From NCBI GenBank assembly GCA_028564705.1, contig JAPXFQ010002620.1:1116001-1180000 (forward strand): a stretch of DNA of 64,000 nucleotides. The letters run 5' to 3'. The number at the start of each line of letters is the position of its first letter. The stretch's first letter is position 1. The stretch comes from Apricaphanius iberus. Its lineage: Eukaryota; Chordata; Actinopteri; Cyprinodontiformes; Aphaniidae. Positions 42,287-55,084 of this stretch are shown in pieces. The notes under the pieces are model-generated. The model had not been told where the DNA came from and ran no database searches. It worked only from the letters and a program-made list of their open reading frames with translations. The position numbers and the translations under genes are program-made.

Positions 42287-43530
42287 CATGTTTAGTTAAC
42301 ACTGGAAATGAAGTCATATTTGTTATTATGTAGAAATTTTCCTAGTGATTGTGTAGTAAAGTGGTTAGTGCAGATGCTCAGAAAAAAGAGGTGCTGAGTT
42401 CAAGTTTCATTCTCTGCTTTTAATTTTTGAGCCTTATAGCATCCCAAATGTATTAGGTTGACTCAACACGTTTACATTTAATTCACTCAAAAACATTGTT
42501 TATTGCTAAATCAACCCAAATCAGTAGGGTGGAAATGATTTACATAATTTTATTATGTCTACCCAGCAATTTTTTTTTTTTGAGTGTACAATGCTTGTCC
42601 TAATTGCTATTTTTTATTTGTTTGCATACATGAAGCTATTTGACCTTGAACCCTGAATGTATTTATATCAATATTCTTTGTATTTTCGGTCTTCCATATA
42701 TTTCTTAAACATTCAATAAATATATATATGATACAAGATAAATCAGACTTTTCATACATGCCAGTAAATTACTATTTGGATCATTAGCGCCACTGGTGTT
42801 TAGAATTGGAATTGGAACAGATGAGTGATAGAACCGGGGCATTCCAGGGACCCAATCAGATTTTAGCAGGGGCAGGGTCCCTGTGGCCCCGCCCCTACTT
42901 TACCGTAATGCACGATGTATGCGGGAAGTTTCGGCTCAATTGACCGCGGTCAAGTTTTGTTAATATTTAATTATAGAGCAGATTAAATAGAAGTCCAAAT
43001 CCTTAAATCATGAGTATAGCCGTTAAATAAAGATGTGAATGGGAAAGCCTGGATCAGCAAACATTACCTGGAGGTTCTGAGCTGATCTGACTGATTCAAA
43101 AACATTAATATTATTTCCAGTCAGTGGAAATAAAATTAATGTTTTGGAGTGCCAGGCTACGAATTTAAATCTGCTGATGTTTGAAATTTCTCAAGTTTAA
43201 CCAAAATACCAAGTAGTGAAACTGAGCAAAAGCAGCTGATTAATCTGTGGATCTGTGTTCAGCCAATCACAACAGCTGATTTTTAATAGCTGGACGGGTT
43301 TTAATGACCCCTAAAGATGGTTTTGGCGTTACTTATAAAAACTTAAATATTAATGTGCCAGTTACGTTGAAAAACACAGCATTTATTTGATAGCCTAGTT
43401 GTCTTCATTTTTGGAAAAAAAACAAAAAACTAAAAACAATTTTATATATATAGAGAGAGATAATGAGCTTGCGTTATATGTAGATAAACTATTTTAGCTG
43501 GCCACTGTAGTTGTAGTAAACACACACATA
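42287..43530. other. Unassigned intergenic stretch
   Basis: It includes a decayed repeat at about 42450-42590 ('ttaggttgactcaacacg...tttttgagtgtac'). The rest is non-coding with no signature. Confidence 0.35.
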
Positions 43531-43531
43531 T

Positions 43532-43563
43532 ATAAATACACACACACACACACACACACACAC
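43532..43563. repeat. CA microsatellite
   Basis: An uninterrupted CA run next to a 'cacacacatatataaataca' lead-in. Confidence 0.9.
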
Positions 43564-44000
43564 GGAGCAAGCATCCAGCTCCCACATCCTGGTACTTTGA
43601 GCGTTGTCAAGGCAGCTTCAGGCTGAGCTCGGCTGGCGGACAGTAGCTGCGGTGGCCTGGCCCTATTCTGTCCAAACAGCGGTCCAGTAAAGTGTCCCGG
43701 AAAGTTAGGTGTAGCCGAAAGGTAACAGACATGCATGTTTTAGTTCCTCGCTGTTGTAATCGTGCTGATTTCCCTCGGTAGCCAGCTCATTCCCCCTCCA
43801 TGTTAGACGGACGGCAGCACACTCAGACTGGCGCCCCGTCCGCTAGGAGGACAACAGGCGGAAGATGTCCATTGTGCCGCTGAGGGAGACCGAGAGATCC
43901 GGGCTTGATTTATGAAAAGATGTAGCCGTGTTTGTCACTTAGGATTGCTATATTTCCGGTAATTGCGCTTAGGTTTAGTACTATGGCCGCGCCTCTAAGC
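43564..44000 (+). promoter_or_regulatory. Presumptive promoter and non-coding first exon of gene B
   Basis: A GC- and CpG-rich patch ('ctcggctggcggacagtagc', 'ggcgccccgtccgctaggag') stands out from AT-rich flanks. The main coding exon at 45975 opens with an acceptor, so at least one upstream non-coding exon must exist, and this is the best place for it. A possible donor is 'CCGAAAG|GTAACAG' near 43721. The exact exon is not resolved. Confidence 0.45.
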
Positions 44001-45974
44001 AAATAGTTAGAAGTACGGGATAAAGACAGTGTAGGACAGGACTAATGCGTGATTGAAAGGGGACATGTTTAAAGCGACAGTGACAGTTTCCTTCCTGGTT
44101 ACAGTAGCTGACACATTGTGAAACATTGTAGCTTTATGACATTAAAAACGACTGAAGTACCTTAAACCTCCCTTTAGGCACAACCTAATAATTCATCATG
44201 TATATTTTATAAACATATAGTATTTACCAAGGCTTACAGAACAGATCAGTCAATGTACTCATCTCCATTGTCCCAGTTTATTGGGGGGTTTTTTGCACAA
44301 GGGTTGCTAGTGTGGTTTAAGTCAAATAACGCAATATAGTAATAAAAAACAAATAAATATTGTCTATATGTGAATTCAGGTTGTCTATGTTTATCTTGGA
44401 CATTAAATGACAAATAAAGCTCCATTACAGCTGTAATCCTCAACCATGACCCTTAGTGGCCACCATCCTGTAAGTTAGAGATCTGTCCCGTAGGACTGAT
44501 TCTTTACTGTACAAAATACCTCAGAATATAAAAAAAGTACATTAAAATGTTAATAGAATTTGGGCCTTACAACTCAAGAAAGAAGATGTAAAATGTCAAA
44601 TAGAAATACATTTTTAGCCTTTATTGGAAAACACCAGTGTTTCTGATTCTGCTTCTGCTTTATGGTAAAGCAGTTACAAAACATTCCTAAAGCAACCCAT
44701 CACAGGATAAAGCATCATCCTGTTGTGATTTTTTTTTTTTTAACGATTTGTCTCTAACCCATGCTTCAGTAGCTACCAGAGCTCCAGCTGTGGTTAGCTG
44801 TCTTTAGTATTACCTTATTAGCCTCAAGTGTTTGGCTTGCTGTCCTTCACAACAGATGTTGATCAGGGTCGTTCTTAGGTTTAGTTGTTTCTCCATAGAT
44901 TAGCTGTTATGTTTGGAATGCTGGAATGAGTTCATGGTCAACCCAAAGACAGAGACATTTCCAGCACCAACAGTTGGTACCAGTCATTTCTGCAGATACC
45001 CCGATGCACTTCCTTCTAGAGGACATCGTTCTAGAAGGACTGGGCAGCATTGTTCTTGATAAAATCTAAGATTTTTTCCTGGCAACTGTATTATAAGCCA
45101 TCTGGCTCAAAGTGAACTTAAGACATTGTTAGTTGTTTTATTGTTATCCACTGGTGTGTATTCTTTCTCATTTCATAAAACTGGACATATTTTTTCATAT
45201 AGGGCTTTATAACCTCTCCCAATTTATAGGCAGAAACTATTAGTTTTGGAAGATTATGGCTGACATTGTTTGTCTTTGGCATTTTAAATACATTTTGTCC
45301 TAAAAACTCCAGGAAAATCATACTCATGCTCACACTTGCTGATGAGCAGTTAGTCAGTGCTCATTATATTCCACACCTGACTGTGAATTATCCTTATAAT
45401 TAATAGCAAAAATCTCAGATTAGCTTCATTTGATTTCCGATTTTCTTCACTCAGCTTCTGAGTGAAGAAATCTATTATGTTCAATAATTCTTGACAGTGT
45501 AATCTGTCCTATGTTCCTAGTTTTAGATTTGTATTTTCTAAATTATTGGTCCAAGCAGGAGCAGGTAACAACCTGTTTTGAAAAATTGACCATTTAAAAC
45601 ACATAGAGGTACTTTTATGAGTAATCGGAAGCTACAGCCTTTGTAATTTGGCCACAATTCTTAGAACTGATTCCTCCATAGTTCAGTGTTATCAGAACAA
45701 TGTTCTTATAATGGATCTTACGTGAACTGATGAGTAGAATCATTATTTATTTATTTATTTTTGCTTGTTTGTCTTCGGTCATACAGGCTGGCCTTGAACT
45801 TCCTGAGTAATGTCTTTCAAAAAAATCCCTATAACAAACTTTTCGACAAAGTTGTTATTCTTATCCAGAAAAATAGTATATTAGCCTCTCAAATGAACAT
45901 CTTGTTTGATAGACTTAAAATATTTGGGTGGTTTCATATAAAGATGCATCTAAATGTTGTGTTACTTCCTTTAG
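44001..45974 (+). other. Probable first intron of gene B
   Basis: AT-rich DNA ending in the acceptor 'ttgtgttacttcctttag' at 45974. No coding segment or named repeat was recognised. Confidence 0.5.
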
Positions 45975-46142
45975 GTACTCCTGCATGTCAGTGCAATGCC
46001 ATCTGCTCCGCAGCATCACATAGGAGAACTCTATGGAGTTAAAAACCCTGAATCCGTACTGAGGAACTTGACTGACTTACTGTGACAAAGAAACACCTTG
46101 CTGTTAGAAGAGAGCTAATGGGTTATCCAAGCTAACGATAGC

Positions 46143-49100
46143 ATGCCATCTCAGAAAGGTAAAGGTTGTCGAGCATCCCATCGCTACCGGCCGGCCTCTG
46201 AATATGATGATGCAACGCTTGCCCAAAAGAGAGAATACTGGAGAAACAAGAAAAGAGAGCAGAGGGCCAGACTGTCTGAACAGAGAAAGAAGTCAACACA
46301 AGACAGCCGAGAAGAAAAGCTCTCATACATGTTAGTGTCTGCAGGGGTTGATGCCAGTTTGTCAAACCCATTGGCTGCCTTGTCCTCTCCTTTACTAAGT
46401 AATAATGTATCAAATAGTTTTTTATCAAAGAGTGAAAAGACAATTGAACACAACTCAACTAAGACACCTAAAAAACAGGAGTGGAATCAGACAATGACAG
46501 TTAGCAAGGTCTTACGTAACTTGCAGCCAACATCATTCTCCATTTCTTCTACAGCAGCCGATAGTCACTCGGTCACAGTGAAATGCCCAACAACCAAAAG
46601 TCTTAATCTGGATACCTTTTCTAAAAGTGGTGGAACCCAACTGAGCATCAGTTCATCAGTGCCTCCATCCAGAGAAACTCGCATTACCAGCAGCAGCTCC
46701 ATGAAAGCAGAACCCAAGCCATGTGGATCTATAAAGGACTCCTCCGTCTCCAACACATCTTTCAAGGCACAAGATGCATTGAATGGGCCCCAGGTCCTAC
46801 CCACTGGTGTAACCACAGATACAATGCATGCATCTTTGTGTGGCCCTGTTTTTAATAAGACAAAGGGCCAAAGAACACACACAACACCTCAAAGTGGAAA
46901 AAAGTGTGCCTTAGTCACTATAGAAAGGGCTATAGGTTTTGGCGTCACACCACCTCCCATGGATTCCGAGGAGGAGCGAGCAGCCAAACGGAGAGAACAC
47001 TGGAGAATCAAAAAACGAGAGCAGCGAGCAAAGCTTGCCGCTAAGATTGCTAAAGCCAGAGAGGGGCCACAAAACGGAGATGGGCTAATAGCAAAGAAAA
47101 CAAGATTTGTGGCTAGTTCAGCTCTTCTTACCTCTCAACCATTTCTGAGAAGGACAGGCCAGAAGACGAATCCAGGTCGGGCTAGAGTACCTTATACAAC
47201 AGCCAGATGGGACAGCAACCTGCAAACCGGACTGGCTATCTCTCACCTGCAAACAGGTCCGATGAAAGTACACAATCCACATCGGGATAACATGGAAGAG
47301 ACAGTCATCACAGCATTTGATACAACTCCAGTAAATAAGACCGTACAATCACAGAGAAAACTAACTTATGTGCATCATTCTAAAATTACCCAAGGGACTG
47401 CATCACATAAAACACATAGACAAAGGTCCACTGAAACACAGAAGATTTTCCTGAACCAGAGAAATTCAAGAATCAAACCTCACTTGACAGCTATAGGGTT
47501 TAGTGTCAGAAGTATGCCCAAAATGGACCCGAATGACACACCAGAGCAAATAATCGCGAAGCGGAGGGAGTACTGGCGGAATAAGAAGCGTGAGCAGCGA
47601 GCTAAGCTGTCATTGGAGAAGAAGATTCGACTGAAGGAGAAGGACTCTTTGACACGGCGGATAAAGCGCTACCAGCAAATCCTTGAAGAGATGAGGAAGG
47701 CAAGAACTATGGCGCAGTCAACTGAAAGGAGCCCTACATTTGCATCTGAGGCCATTGGGGGGTTCATCAAAGAGGATGGGACACTGACAGTTAACATAGC
47801 TCCAAGTCAAAAATATCAAAGCACAGCTGGAGACAAAAGTGAAGAGATTCTCCATGGTATTTCTGAGAACACGGGAATGCAGCCGCCTTCACAATCTGAT
47901 ATGAACTGGAGAAGTGTTGCTCCCTGTATCAATCGTCAGCGTTCATCTCTAACTCACTCATCTCGGGGTAAAGCTCCCTTTTCTCTAGATGACAAAACTT
48001 CTAAAATACTTACTGTCAAACCACAGTCTGATCTTGACATAAATATTTCTGGTCCAAACTCAAGTAAAAGTGTTCATCAGCGCAATCTAACTCATCTCCA
48101 GTCCCTTCAACATGCAGCCTCTTCCACAGGTTCAAAGTTTGGTGGCTGTCTCATGAGAATGAGCTTCTCACGACGTCAACCGTTACTTTCAGGGCTATCT
48201 GTGGGTCCGAAGCTGACAGAAGAGGAGAGGATGGTGAAGAAGAGGGAGTACTGGAGAAGAAAGAAACGTGAGCAGCGAGCAGCTCGTGCTTCTCGACTAA
48301 AGCACAGCGTCTTCCAAGTAAGAACCAGTGCAGCCTTACTGAGGAGGAAGGCTCAGACACAGGAATCACCAAACACCTTCCAACCGAGCACTAATCTATC
48401 CAACTGTACAGAACAAGCACAACCTTTTCCAGAGAACACTGTGACTGATATACAACATGCAAATGAGATAAAACAGGAGGGTGAGTCTGTGCCAGCAGCT
48501 GACCTAAATTCTCCAGCAGATTTAGCCATCTGTTCCGACATCAAACCCCCGACCTCCCCACCTGTACCTCCTGAGCCGTCTCTACATGCAGACAGCCAAG
48601 CCACCACTCTGCTGGCCGTAGCCTCTATGAAGAAGCTGCTGGAGGAATCCCTCGGCACAGTTTCAGAGAATCAAATTGAGCAGGCTGACGTGGCAACAGA
48701 AACAAGCCAAGATGCTTCAGAGCAAGACATTAAGCCCATTTTAACACAGCATCCTTGTGAGAAGAATGATCAGGGTCTAGGTGCTGCTTGCTTGACATCC
48801 CAAATGAAAAGCTTGCAGTCGGCTAATGATGTTCTGGAAGGGAAAGACTTACCCAATCCCCATCTCAATGATTTGGGACAAATTAGTGAGGCAGTTCCAT
48901 CTTTTTCAGCCTCTAGTGAGGTGGTGCATTCCACCTTCAATCAGTCATCTCAGCTGTCTTCAACGTCATTCGTCAGCACAGCCTCAAGATGTAGAACACA
49001 AAGATCTTCCTGTAACAATTGGGCCCATCAAAACTGCACCTCTGATGTGACTCCACCAAAGCTCCATCACATCACAACTACGTCCCTGGAACCACCACAA

Positions 49101-49283
49101 GATCAGCAGAGTCAGTGTGACACCAGCTACGAGCAATCGGCAGAGAGGTACCGCAGCAGTATGACGAGGAAGAGCAGCTCGAGCAGCCTTCAGAAGAAGA
49201 GGGAGTACTGGAAGCTGATGAAGAGGCAGCAGAGGGCGAGGTTAAAGGCTAGGGAGAAAGAACTTCTGTTAAAGAATCCACAG
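46143..49283 (+). CDS. Gene B main coding exon: protein with repeated KREYWRxKKREQRA motif
   Basis: The exon starts after the acceptor at 45974; its ATG at 46143 follows stops in frame. It encodes 1,047 residues and ends at donor CAG|GTGAGC in phase 0. Five copies of a basic motif are spread along it: 'KREYWRNKKREQRARL' (about 29-45), 'RREHWRIKKREQRAKL' (about 281-298), 'RREYWRNKKREQRAKL' (about 473-490), 'KREYWRRKKREQRAAR' (about 699-715) and 'KREYWKLMKRQQRARL' (about 1018-1034). Most are preceded by a Pro and an acidic segment such as 'PPPMDSEEERAAK'. Between them lies Ser/Thr/Gln-rich, probably disordered sequence. The motif is predicted helical and strongly basic, suggesting nucleic-acid or chromatin contact. 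I do not recognise the family; ZNF821/FMBP-1 STPR repeats are similar in spirit but different in pattern. Confidence 0.85.
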
Positions 49284-49564
49284 GTGAGCTAAGAGTCAAC
49301 CTCGAGATGGGATACTGATTGTTGTAGTGCAAAAAGTTCTTCAAGAACACCTGACTTAGTTGACTGTCCAGGTGGTAAAAATGTACCTCTGTAGTAACAA
49401 CCGCTTTTAAAATCCATCAACTTCTTCAGAACGTTATTGTTTTTAATTGGCAGGCCAACATGAAGTAGACCAAGCTGCCCTAGCTGATGCCTTCCCCAGT
49501 GCTTCTCAATTTTAAACAGACGTAACAGAGTAAGGTGGTGTCATTACAAATCCATGCCAAACTT

Positions 49565-49970
49565 TTCAAATGGATGGATGGATACATAGATACCTTATTT
49601 ATCCCCAAAAAGGGGAAATTCACTTTGTCCAGTGCTCACATATTTAGATATAAATATTAAATTAAAACAGTAACAAGTACATGTTGGATGTCTTTTTTAA
49701 ACAGTCTAATGGCTCAAGGGACAAACGATCTATCAGTCTTGCAACTCAGAGAGATCCACCTTTCACTGCAGCTGCTTCTCTGGCTCATCAGGAAATCTTT
49801 TTTTTTTGGTGGGGGGGTGGGGGGGGTTAGAGTTACCTGCAGCTTCTACTTCATGTGGTTCTCCACCACAGTTCTTACAGGGTCCAGCTCCCGACCCAGC
49901 ACATAACTGGCCTTTTTGTGATCAGTTTGTCTAGATGTCTGCAGTCTCCAACACCCCCCCCCACATATAT
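49565..49970. repeat. LINE-derived fish repeat in gene B intron
   Basis: GGATGGATGGATACATAGAT is followed by 'ACCTTATTTATCCCCAAAAA', 'GGGGAAATTCACTTTGTCC' and a body with 'CAGTCTAATGGCTCAAGGGA' and 'GGTCCAGCTCCCGACCCAGC'. This is the pattern of a 3' LINE fragment with a GGAT-type tail, in minus orientation. The subfamily is not certain. Confidence 0.5.
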
Positions 49971-50040
49971 GCAGACCAGCTGGCTGCAGACATTATCATA
50001 TATTTTGATTACTCCAATCCAGATCTTAATAACTTCAAGT

Positions 50041-50156
<116 letters not shown>

Positions 50157-50589
50157 CACATGTGAAATGACTCAACACCACCTGCAACTTGTCATTAGAT
50201 AACTCTTTACAGTCTGTAAACTGTTTCTTTTTATCGCTTTCAGTTTGGTATCATTTTAACTTGTAGGTTTCCATATTGGTTTTCAATCAAATGTAAAGGG
50301 CCATAAGATTGACCAAGAACAAACATTTTGATTCTGCTTTATTCCATCTGCATTTGAGCTTAATAGAAGGGTCTTAGCCTAAGATTTTAACAATGAAAAA
50401 AGTTTATTTCTGAGGTTAGCTCAGCTTTAGTAAGGACCATCTACACCCAATTAAACCTTACTTCACAATACCTCATGCTATTATATGGCTCTCTAGAGTA
50501 AAACAAGACAGGCCTCCTGAAAACTATGGCTACACTGTATGCTCCTGTTTCTGAATATTCCTCTGTTTCTGTAATTTTCTGTCTTTCAG

Positions 50590-51255
50590 ACTACAGGACC
50601 GACTAATAATGATAGTAAATGGGTGAAACCAACAAAGCCAGCCAAGCAGCCGTCTGCCACATCTGAGGATGCAGAGAGCAGCATCCCTGAAGTCTTGGTT
50701 GTTACAACATGTACAGCTGGACAGTCTACTGACACACTCCAGGTCAATGCTTCCATCATCAGCAGAGAGGGAAATGTGAATGATGGCCCTTCACCACACC
50801 AGACTGACTTTCATAGAATATCTCTACAACACAGTCAAACGTGGACACCCAGAACCACAGAAACTGACACAGCCTCTTCCCTTTCTACTCTGGAGCCCCC
50901 AGATAACCCCCTGTCAAGCATCCACTTGCAACCCATTGAATTTCCTGATAAAGATGAAAATCCCGTCCTCAGTCCTGCAGAAATCCCTTGTGGTCAACTT
51001 CAAAGTCCCATAAATATGGTTCAGTGTCCTGCCCAGGTAGCATCATTATGCACCATGATGCCTCCAAAGCCCATCCCTGGAGAGTCTGAGGAGGACTTTC
51101 TGAGACGGAAGCGAGAGTATTGGAGGTTAAAAAAGAAGGAACAAAGAGCAAGGAAAGCGTTTCAGGACAGGAGAAGCACCCCAGCGAGAGTTTCCAAAAG
51201 CGGCAGCAGCGTTCTACCTGCACAGGAGCCACAAACGCTGACTGGAGCTATGCAG
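50590..51255 (+). CDS. Gene B exon with sixth KREYW motif
   Basis: The acceptor 'aattttctgtctttcag' and donor CAG|GTAAGG bound 666 bp, phase 0 at both ends, so the frame from the main exon continues (residues 1048-1269). It is Ser/Thr/Pro-rich, with 'MMPPKPIPGESEEDFLRRK' leading into 'KREYWRLKKKEQRARKAF' near residues 1219-1236. The lead-in matches the acidic Pro-containing approach seen before the other copies, so the repeat unit is nearer 35 residues than 17. Its phase-0 boundaries differ from the phase-1 finger exon downstream. Confidence 0.85.
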
Positions 51256-51521
51256 GTAAGGCCCAAGGTTCTACAGGTTAGAACTGTTTGAATCCTTTCC
51301 AACGTTACTGAATTCATCAAATTTCCGAATGTCTTTTCAGTATATTTAATAATTCCTCATTTTATGCCAGATTTTACAATGAAAACACAGTTACTCTAAC
51401 AGCTCTATGTGAAATAAAAGACAAAAAAATTCTAATGTTCTTGTGAAACATCCTATAAAGGTGCTGGTACTTTTCCTCCCCTCTTTCTTTCTTTTTCTTT
51501 CCAGAAACATTGTATTTACGG

Positions 51522-52117
51522 TTATTCTGAAAGTATTCATACCCCTTAGAGTTTTAAATTGCAATTTACAAAAGTTAATTTAACCTCTGTCTGCATCAGG
51601 CAGAAAATGATGCAGAAATGCCCCAAAACATGTGGGATTTGAATTTAAGACAAATCATTGGCTTTTATTTGTAGTTTAACTCAACATTTTAATCTAAGAA
51701 AAATCTGTTATTAGCATGACTGCAATCAAATGTTTTTTTTAGCTACTGATGAGCTTCTTGCATGTTTCCACAGATTTAGGTTGGGTCCTTGGCTGGACTG
51801 TATTAAAACAGTATCGCCTCCAGTCGGAGGAAATATCCATATAATGGGAGTCAATAAGGCCGGGGGATTTGCCGCCTTTAATAAGCCATTATCTGCCCCA
51901 AAACACCTCCATTTAACCATGTTTTGTTATGAATAGTTAGCAATATATTCTGGGGAGTTAAAATCAACCAGCATCGTCTTTCTCTCATCACATTCATGCT
52001 CTAATTTGTGTTGATCTTTCACCTGAAATACTAATAAAAAACATACAGTGATGTTTATCATTGTAACATAAAATGTGACAAAGTTCAAAGGGTGTGAATA
52101 CTTTTGAAATGCATTTT
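51522..52117. mobile_element. Non-autonomous Tc1-like MITE, decayed
   Basis: The left end 'TTCTGAAAGTATTCATACCC' pairs with the right end, whose reverse complement reads 'TTTCAAAAGTATTCACACCC'. Both are followed by 'TT-GA-TTT' and later 'tgtgacaaagttcaaa', the usual fish Tc1 end. The interior has no transposase. It lies in a gene B intron. Confidence 0.65.
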
Positions 52118-52203
52118 ATTAAATGACTAGTTGAGAAAAAAACTGTGGCCTGGAGTTTTGTTGTGACATTTTTCTGGGTTTTTTTTCTGTGTAATTCCTG
52201 CAG

Positions 52204-52253
52204 GATCCCAGTCAGTGGGTAAACTCATCTGAAGGGTCTGAAAATCTAATGAG
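52204..52253 (+). CDS. Gene B small exon (50 bp, phase 0 to 2)
   Basis: The acceptor 'ttttctgtgtaattcctgcag' and donor AG|GTGGGA bound 50 bp that read 'DPSQWVNSSEGSENLM' and two bases of the next codon. Frame continuity with both neighbours supports it. Residues 1270-1286. Confidence 0.65.
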
Positions 52254-52345
52254 GTGGGAATTCATGCAGCTTCTGTGTTTTTTTTAAAGCATAATTTCTG
52301 TTGGTTCTGTTGAGTATAATAAAGAAATCCTGTTTTTATTTTCAG

Positions 52346-52395
52346 CATCCCGGGGGATCCCTTTATATACACTGATTGCCCAGCTCATGTAGAAG
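52346..52395 (+). CDS. Gene B small exon (50 bp, phase 2 to 1)
   Basis: The acceptor 'ctgtttttattttcag' and donor GAAG|GTAATG bound 50 bp. With the two bases from the previous exon it reads 'SIPGDPFIYTDCPAHVE' and leaves one base for the finger exon, giving the phase-1 junction that the finger exon needs. Confidence 0.65.
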
Positions 52396-52493
52396 GTAAT
52401 GGACCATCTATGGCTCTCTGCTGTTAAATAACACACACTAACGGGTTCAATATGGCACAACACAAACTTGACTTTACCAGTTCTCCTTTTCAG

Positions 52494-52808
52494 GTGAAGC
52501 AGATTTTTTGTTTGCTGACTATGATGATAACGATGAGGAGGATTCTATGTCGGAGGCTGTGTGGAGGAACCGCTACCTCATGGACTATGATCCGCTCAAC
52601 CAGCTGCTGGTGTGCATTGTCTGCGGGGAGCTGCAGTACTCCCACAGCCTGGAGGGAGTGAGGGCCCACATCGACGAGGCGCACCCTCTCACCCTGAGGC
52701 TGGAACCCAGGGAGAAGCTCAGGATCCTGGAGGCCTGGGACGAGCAGGTGTCCCAGCGGGAGCGCTTCTTCAGCAGCCAGCTGCAGCAGCACTGTGGCTC
52801 TACAGAGG
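52494..52808 (+). CDS. Gene B zinc-finger exon, same type as gene A
   Basis: The acceptor 'accagttctccttttcag' and donor G|GTACGC bound 315 bp, phase 1 at both ends (about residues 1303-1407). The acidic start 'ADYDDNDEEDSMSEAV' is followed by 'WRNRYLMDYDPLNQLLV' and the finger 'CIVCGELQYSHSLEGVRAH' (about residues 1343-1367; C-x2-C-x14-H-x4-H). The trailer 'HPLTLRLEPREKLRILEAW' follows. Approach motif, finger spacing, trailer and intron phase all equal those of gene A exons 2-5, so the exons share ancestry. Confidence 0.85.
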
Positions 52809-53395
52809 GTACGCCAAAACTGTTAACATGTTCTTCCTAGCTAGTGGCTAACACCATCATCATCAAACATTACATCATGTATATTTACCCAGCTGGAATA
52901 AATCTGATTGCTGCAATGCAGTCCTTATTGCAGGAAGTGACCACAACCCTTATATAGAACTTGGCAGTTCTACAACCCCAGCATCTAAGAGGTCCCAGAA
53001 AATATACTTAACAATTTATTGTTGGTGTTAAATGTGTGTTTCTGTAAAGGATATATTCCAAAACAGCTTGAAATGACTTAATTGACCATGCCCATCCTGC
53101 TGCATCATGAAACTGTTCCACAGAGTCAAATTCATGCTTCCATTGGATGGAAAAAACAAAGTCTGTGTGTAATATAATATTAACAAGTCTAACAGGAAAT
53201 GGTCCAAATGAAACCTGGGATGGGAGTGTTACATGTTGCTGCCCTTAACAGGTGGCAAAAACAGCACATATCCAGTTATAGAAATATGCACGTTAATAGA
53301 ATCTATTCAGTTCAGATCAACACAGATTCAGAAACTGATTCCTTATAGGAAGAAACTTACATTTGTACCTTACTGACATCTCACATGCCTTAAAA

Positions 53396-54415
53396 TCCAT
53401 CCATCCATCTTCCGCTTATCCGGGGTCGGGTCGCGGTACAGTAGCTTAAAGAGTAACTCACCCCCCTACCAGATATAACCCCTCCCACATTTAGTTTTGA
53501 AAAATGTCTCAAAAGGAGGCGTTGCCTGGTGGACCAGGAAAAACGCGGGGGGCTGAAGGGTTGGGCGTGGTCTGGGCTGTGACTGACATGTTGCAGGCAG
53601 CAGCGCAGCGCAGCATCACAGACGCCCAGAAAGACGTGTGTTGCAGACAGATGTATCCAAGCATGATGAGAAATATTCAGGAATGTGCAAAAAAAACAAA
53701 AAAACAACACCACACAAACTCTTACCCCAGACTTTATTTTCATTTACTGATACATCAGTTTTTGGTACAAAATTACTATTTTTGCTAAAATGTACTAAAA
53801 TACATAAAATAATTACTGGAAATGTAGATAGTGCTATTATAGACTCAATTATACAGTTTATCAACAAAAACAAAATTTGATTTTGGGAGTAACCCTGAGG
53901 CGTTCCCAGGCAAGCCAGGAGACATAATCCCTCCAGCGAGTCCTGTGTGATCTTCTGGGTCTCCTCCCAGTGGGACGTGACCAGAACACCTCACCAGGGA
54001 GGCGTCCAGGAGGCATCCTGACCAGATGCCTGAGCCACCTCATCTGGCTCCTCTCGATGTGGAGGAGCAGCGGCTCTACTCTGAGCCCCCTCCAGATGAC
54101 CAACCTCCTCACCCTATTTCTAAGGGAGAGCCCAGCCAGCCTGCGGAGGAAACTCATTTCAGCCGCCTATATCCCTGATCTCGTTGTTTCGGTCACCACC
54201 CAGAGTTCGTGACCATAGATGAGGGTAGGAATGTAGATTGACCGGTAAATCGAGATCTTTGCCTTTCGGCTCAGCTCTCTCTTTACCACGACAGACCGGT
54301 ACAGCGGCCACATAACTGCAGACGCCTTACCAATCTGTCTATAGATCTCCCGCTCCTTTTTCCCCTCATTTGTGAGGCGTCTGACAAGACCCCCAGATAC
54401 GTAAACTCCTCCACT
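53396..54415 (-). mobile_element. Rex3 3' fragment with nested insertion
   Basis: 53396-53440 is the Rex3 3' end (ccatccatccatcttccgcttatcc..., matching 7030-7085). 53886-54415 matches 7140-7665, including the minus-strand coding 'SFLRRLAGLSLRNRVRRLVI' and 'RSQMRWLRHLVRMPPGRLPG'. The 445 bp between them is foreign. The copy is 5' truncated and no longer codes. Confidence 0.85.
53445..53885. mobile_element. MITE-like insertion inside the Rex3 fragment
   Basis: The left edge reads 'GAGTAACTCACCCCCCTACC' and the reverse-complemented right edge 'GGGTTACTCCCAAAATCAAA', a partial inverted repeat. The inner right part (reverse complement 'TTGATAAACTGTATAATTGA') recurs at 61160-61195, so this is a family with another copy in the window. 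Confidence 0.5.
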
Positions 54416-55084
54416 ACAGGCATAACATTATTACCTCTGACATGTGAACTGAATAACACTGATTATCTTGTCAACGTGGTATCTGCTGATTGGTGGGATT
54501 AATAATCACCAAGAGGACATTCGGTCCTTAGATCTGATGTGTCAGAAGTAGGAAGAATAGGTAACCATACGGGTTTGATGAGGGCCAAACTAGGAGGACG
54601 GGATTCTTTCAGTGAATAAAAAGTATCCACCTCCTTGGATGTTTTATACTTTGTTTTTAAGATAAATCATGGCCAACACAATTTGGTTATTCTGGCTTTT
54701 TTTTTTTTTACGCAACACCACTCTTAATGTCATAGTGAAAACTGAATGCCCAAACTGCTAAAAGCTTGATTTAGCTGGGATGCCGGTTTAAATTCTGGGT
54801 GTGTTAGCTGAATTAGAAGTAGGTCAGCTCGGTTCAACTTCAGCCAGACTAAGGCCAAAATCATTTAGCCTAAAACAATAAGCCTTAATAAGTAAACGCA
54901 CTGAGTGACATTTGACCCCATCTTCAACCTAGAACATACATCTTTTTTTTTTTTACTTTTTGGGACTAGGTATTTACACTAAATCAACTAAATTCTATTT
55001 TTTTCTTTCTGTTTTGTGTTTTTTCACCCTAATCCAAATAATAAAATACTTTTTTGTGTTCTGTTTTCTGACTTCTTTTTACAG

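Larger units (their letters stand above)
52809..55084 (+). other. Gene B last intron
   Basis: It holds a Rex3 fragment (53396-54415) interrupted by a MITE-like insertion (53445-53885). The remainder has poly-T runs and no further finger-like exon. Confidence 0.55.

Noticed and set aside
46132..46458. Minus-strand open frames opposite the gene B main exon
   Set aside because: They are shadows. The plus-strand frame is over 1,000 codons long, with repeated conserved motifs and proper splice sites.
51730..51936. 68-codon plus-strand frame in a gene B intron
   Set aside because: It lies inside a decayed Tc1-like MITE and has no similarity to transposase or to gene B motifs.
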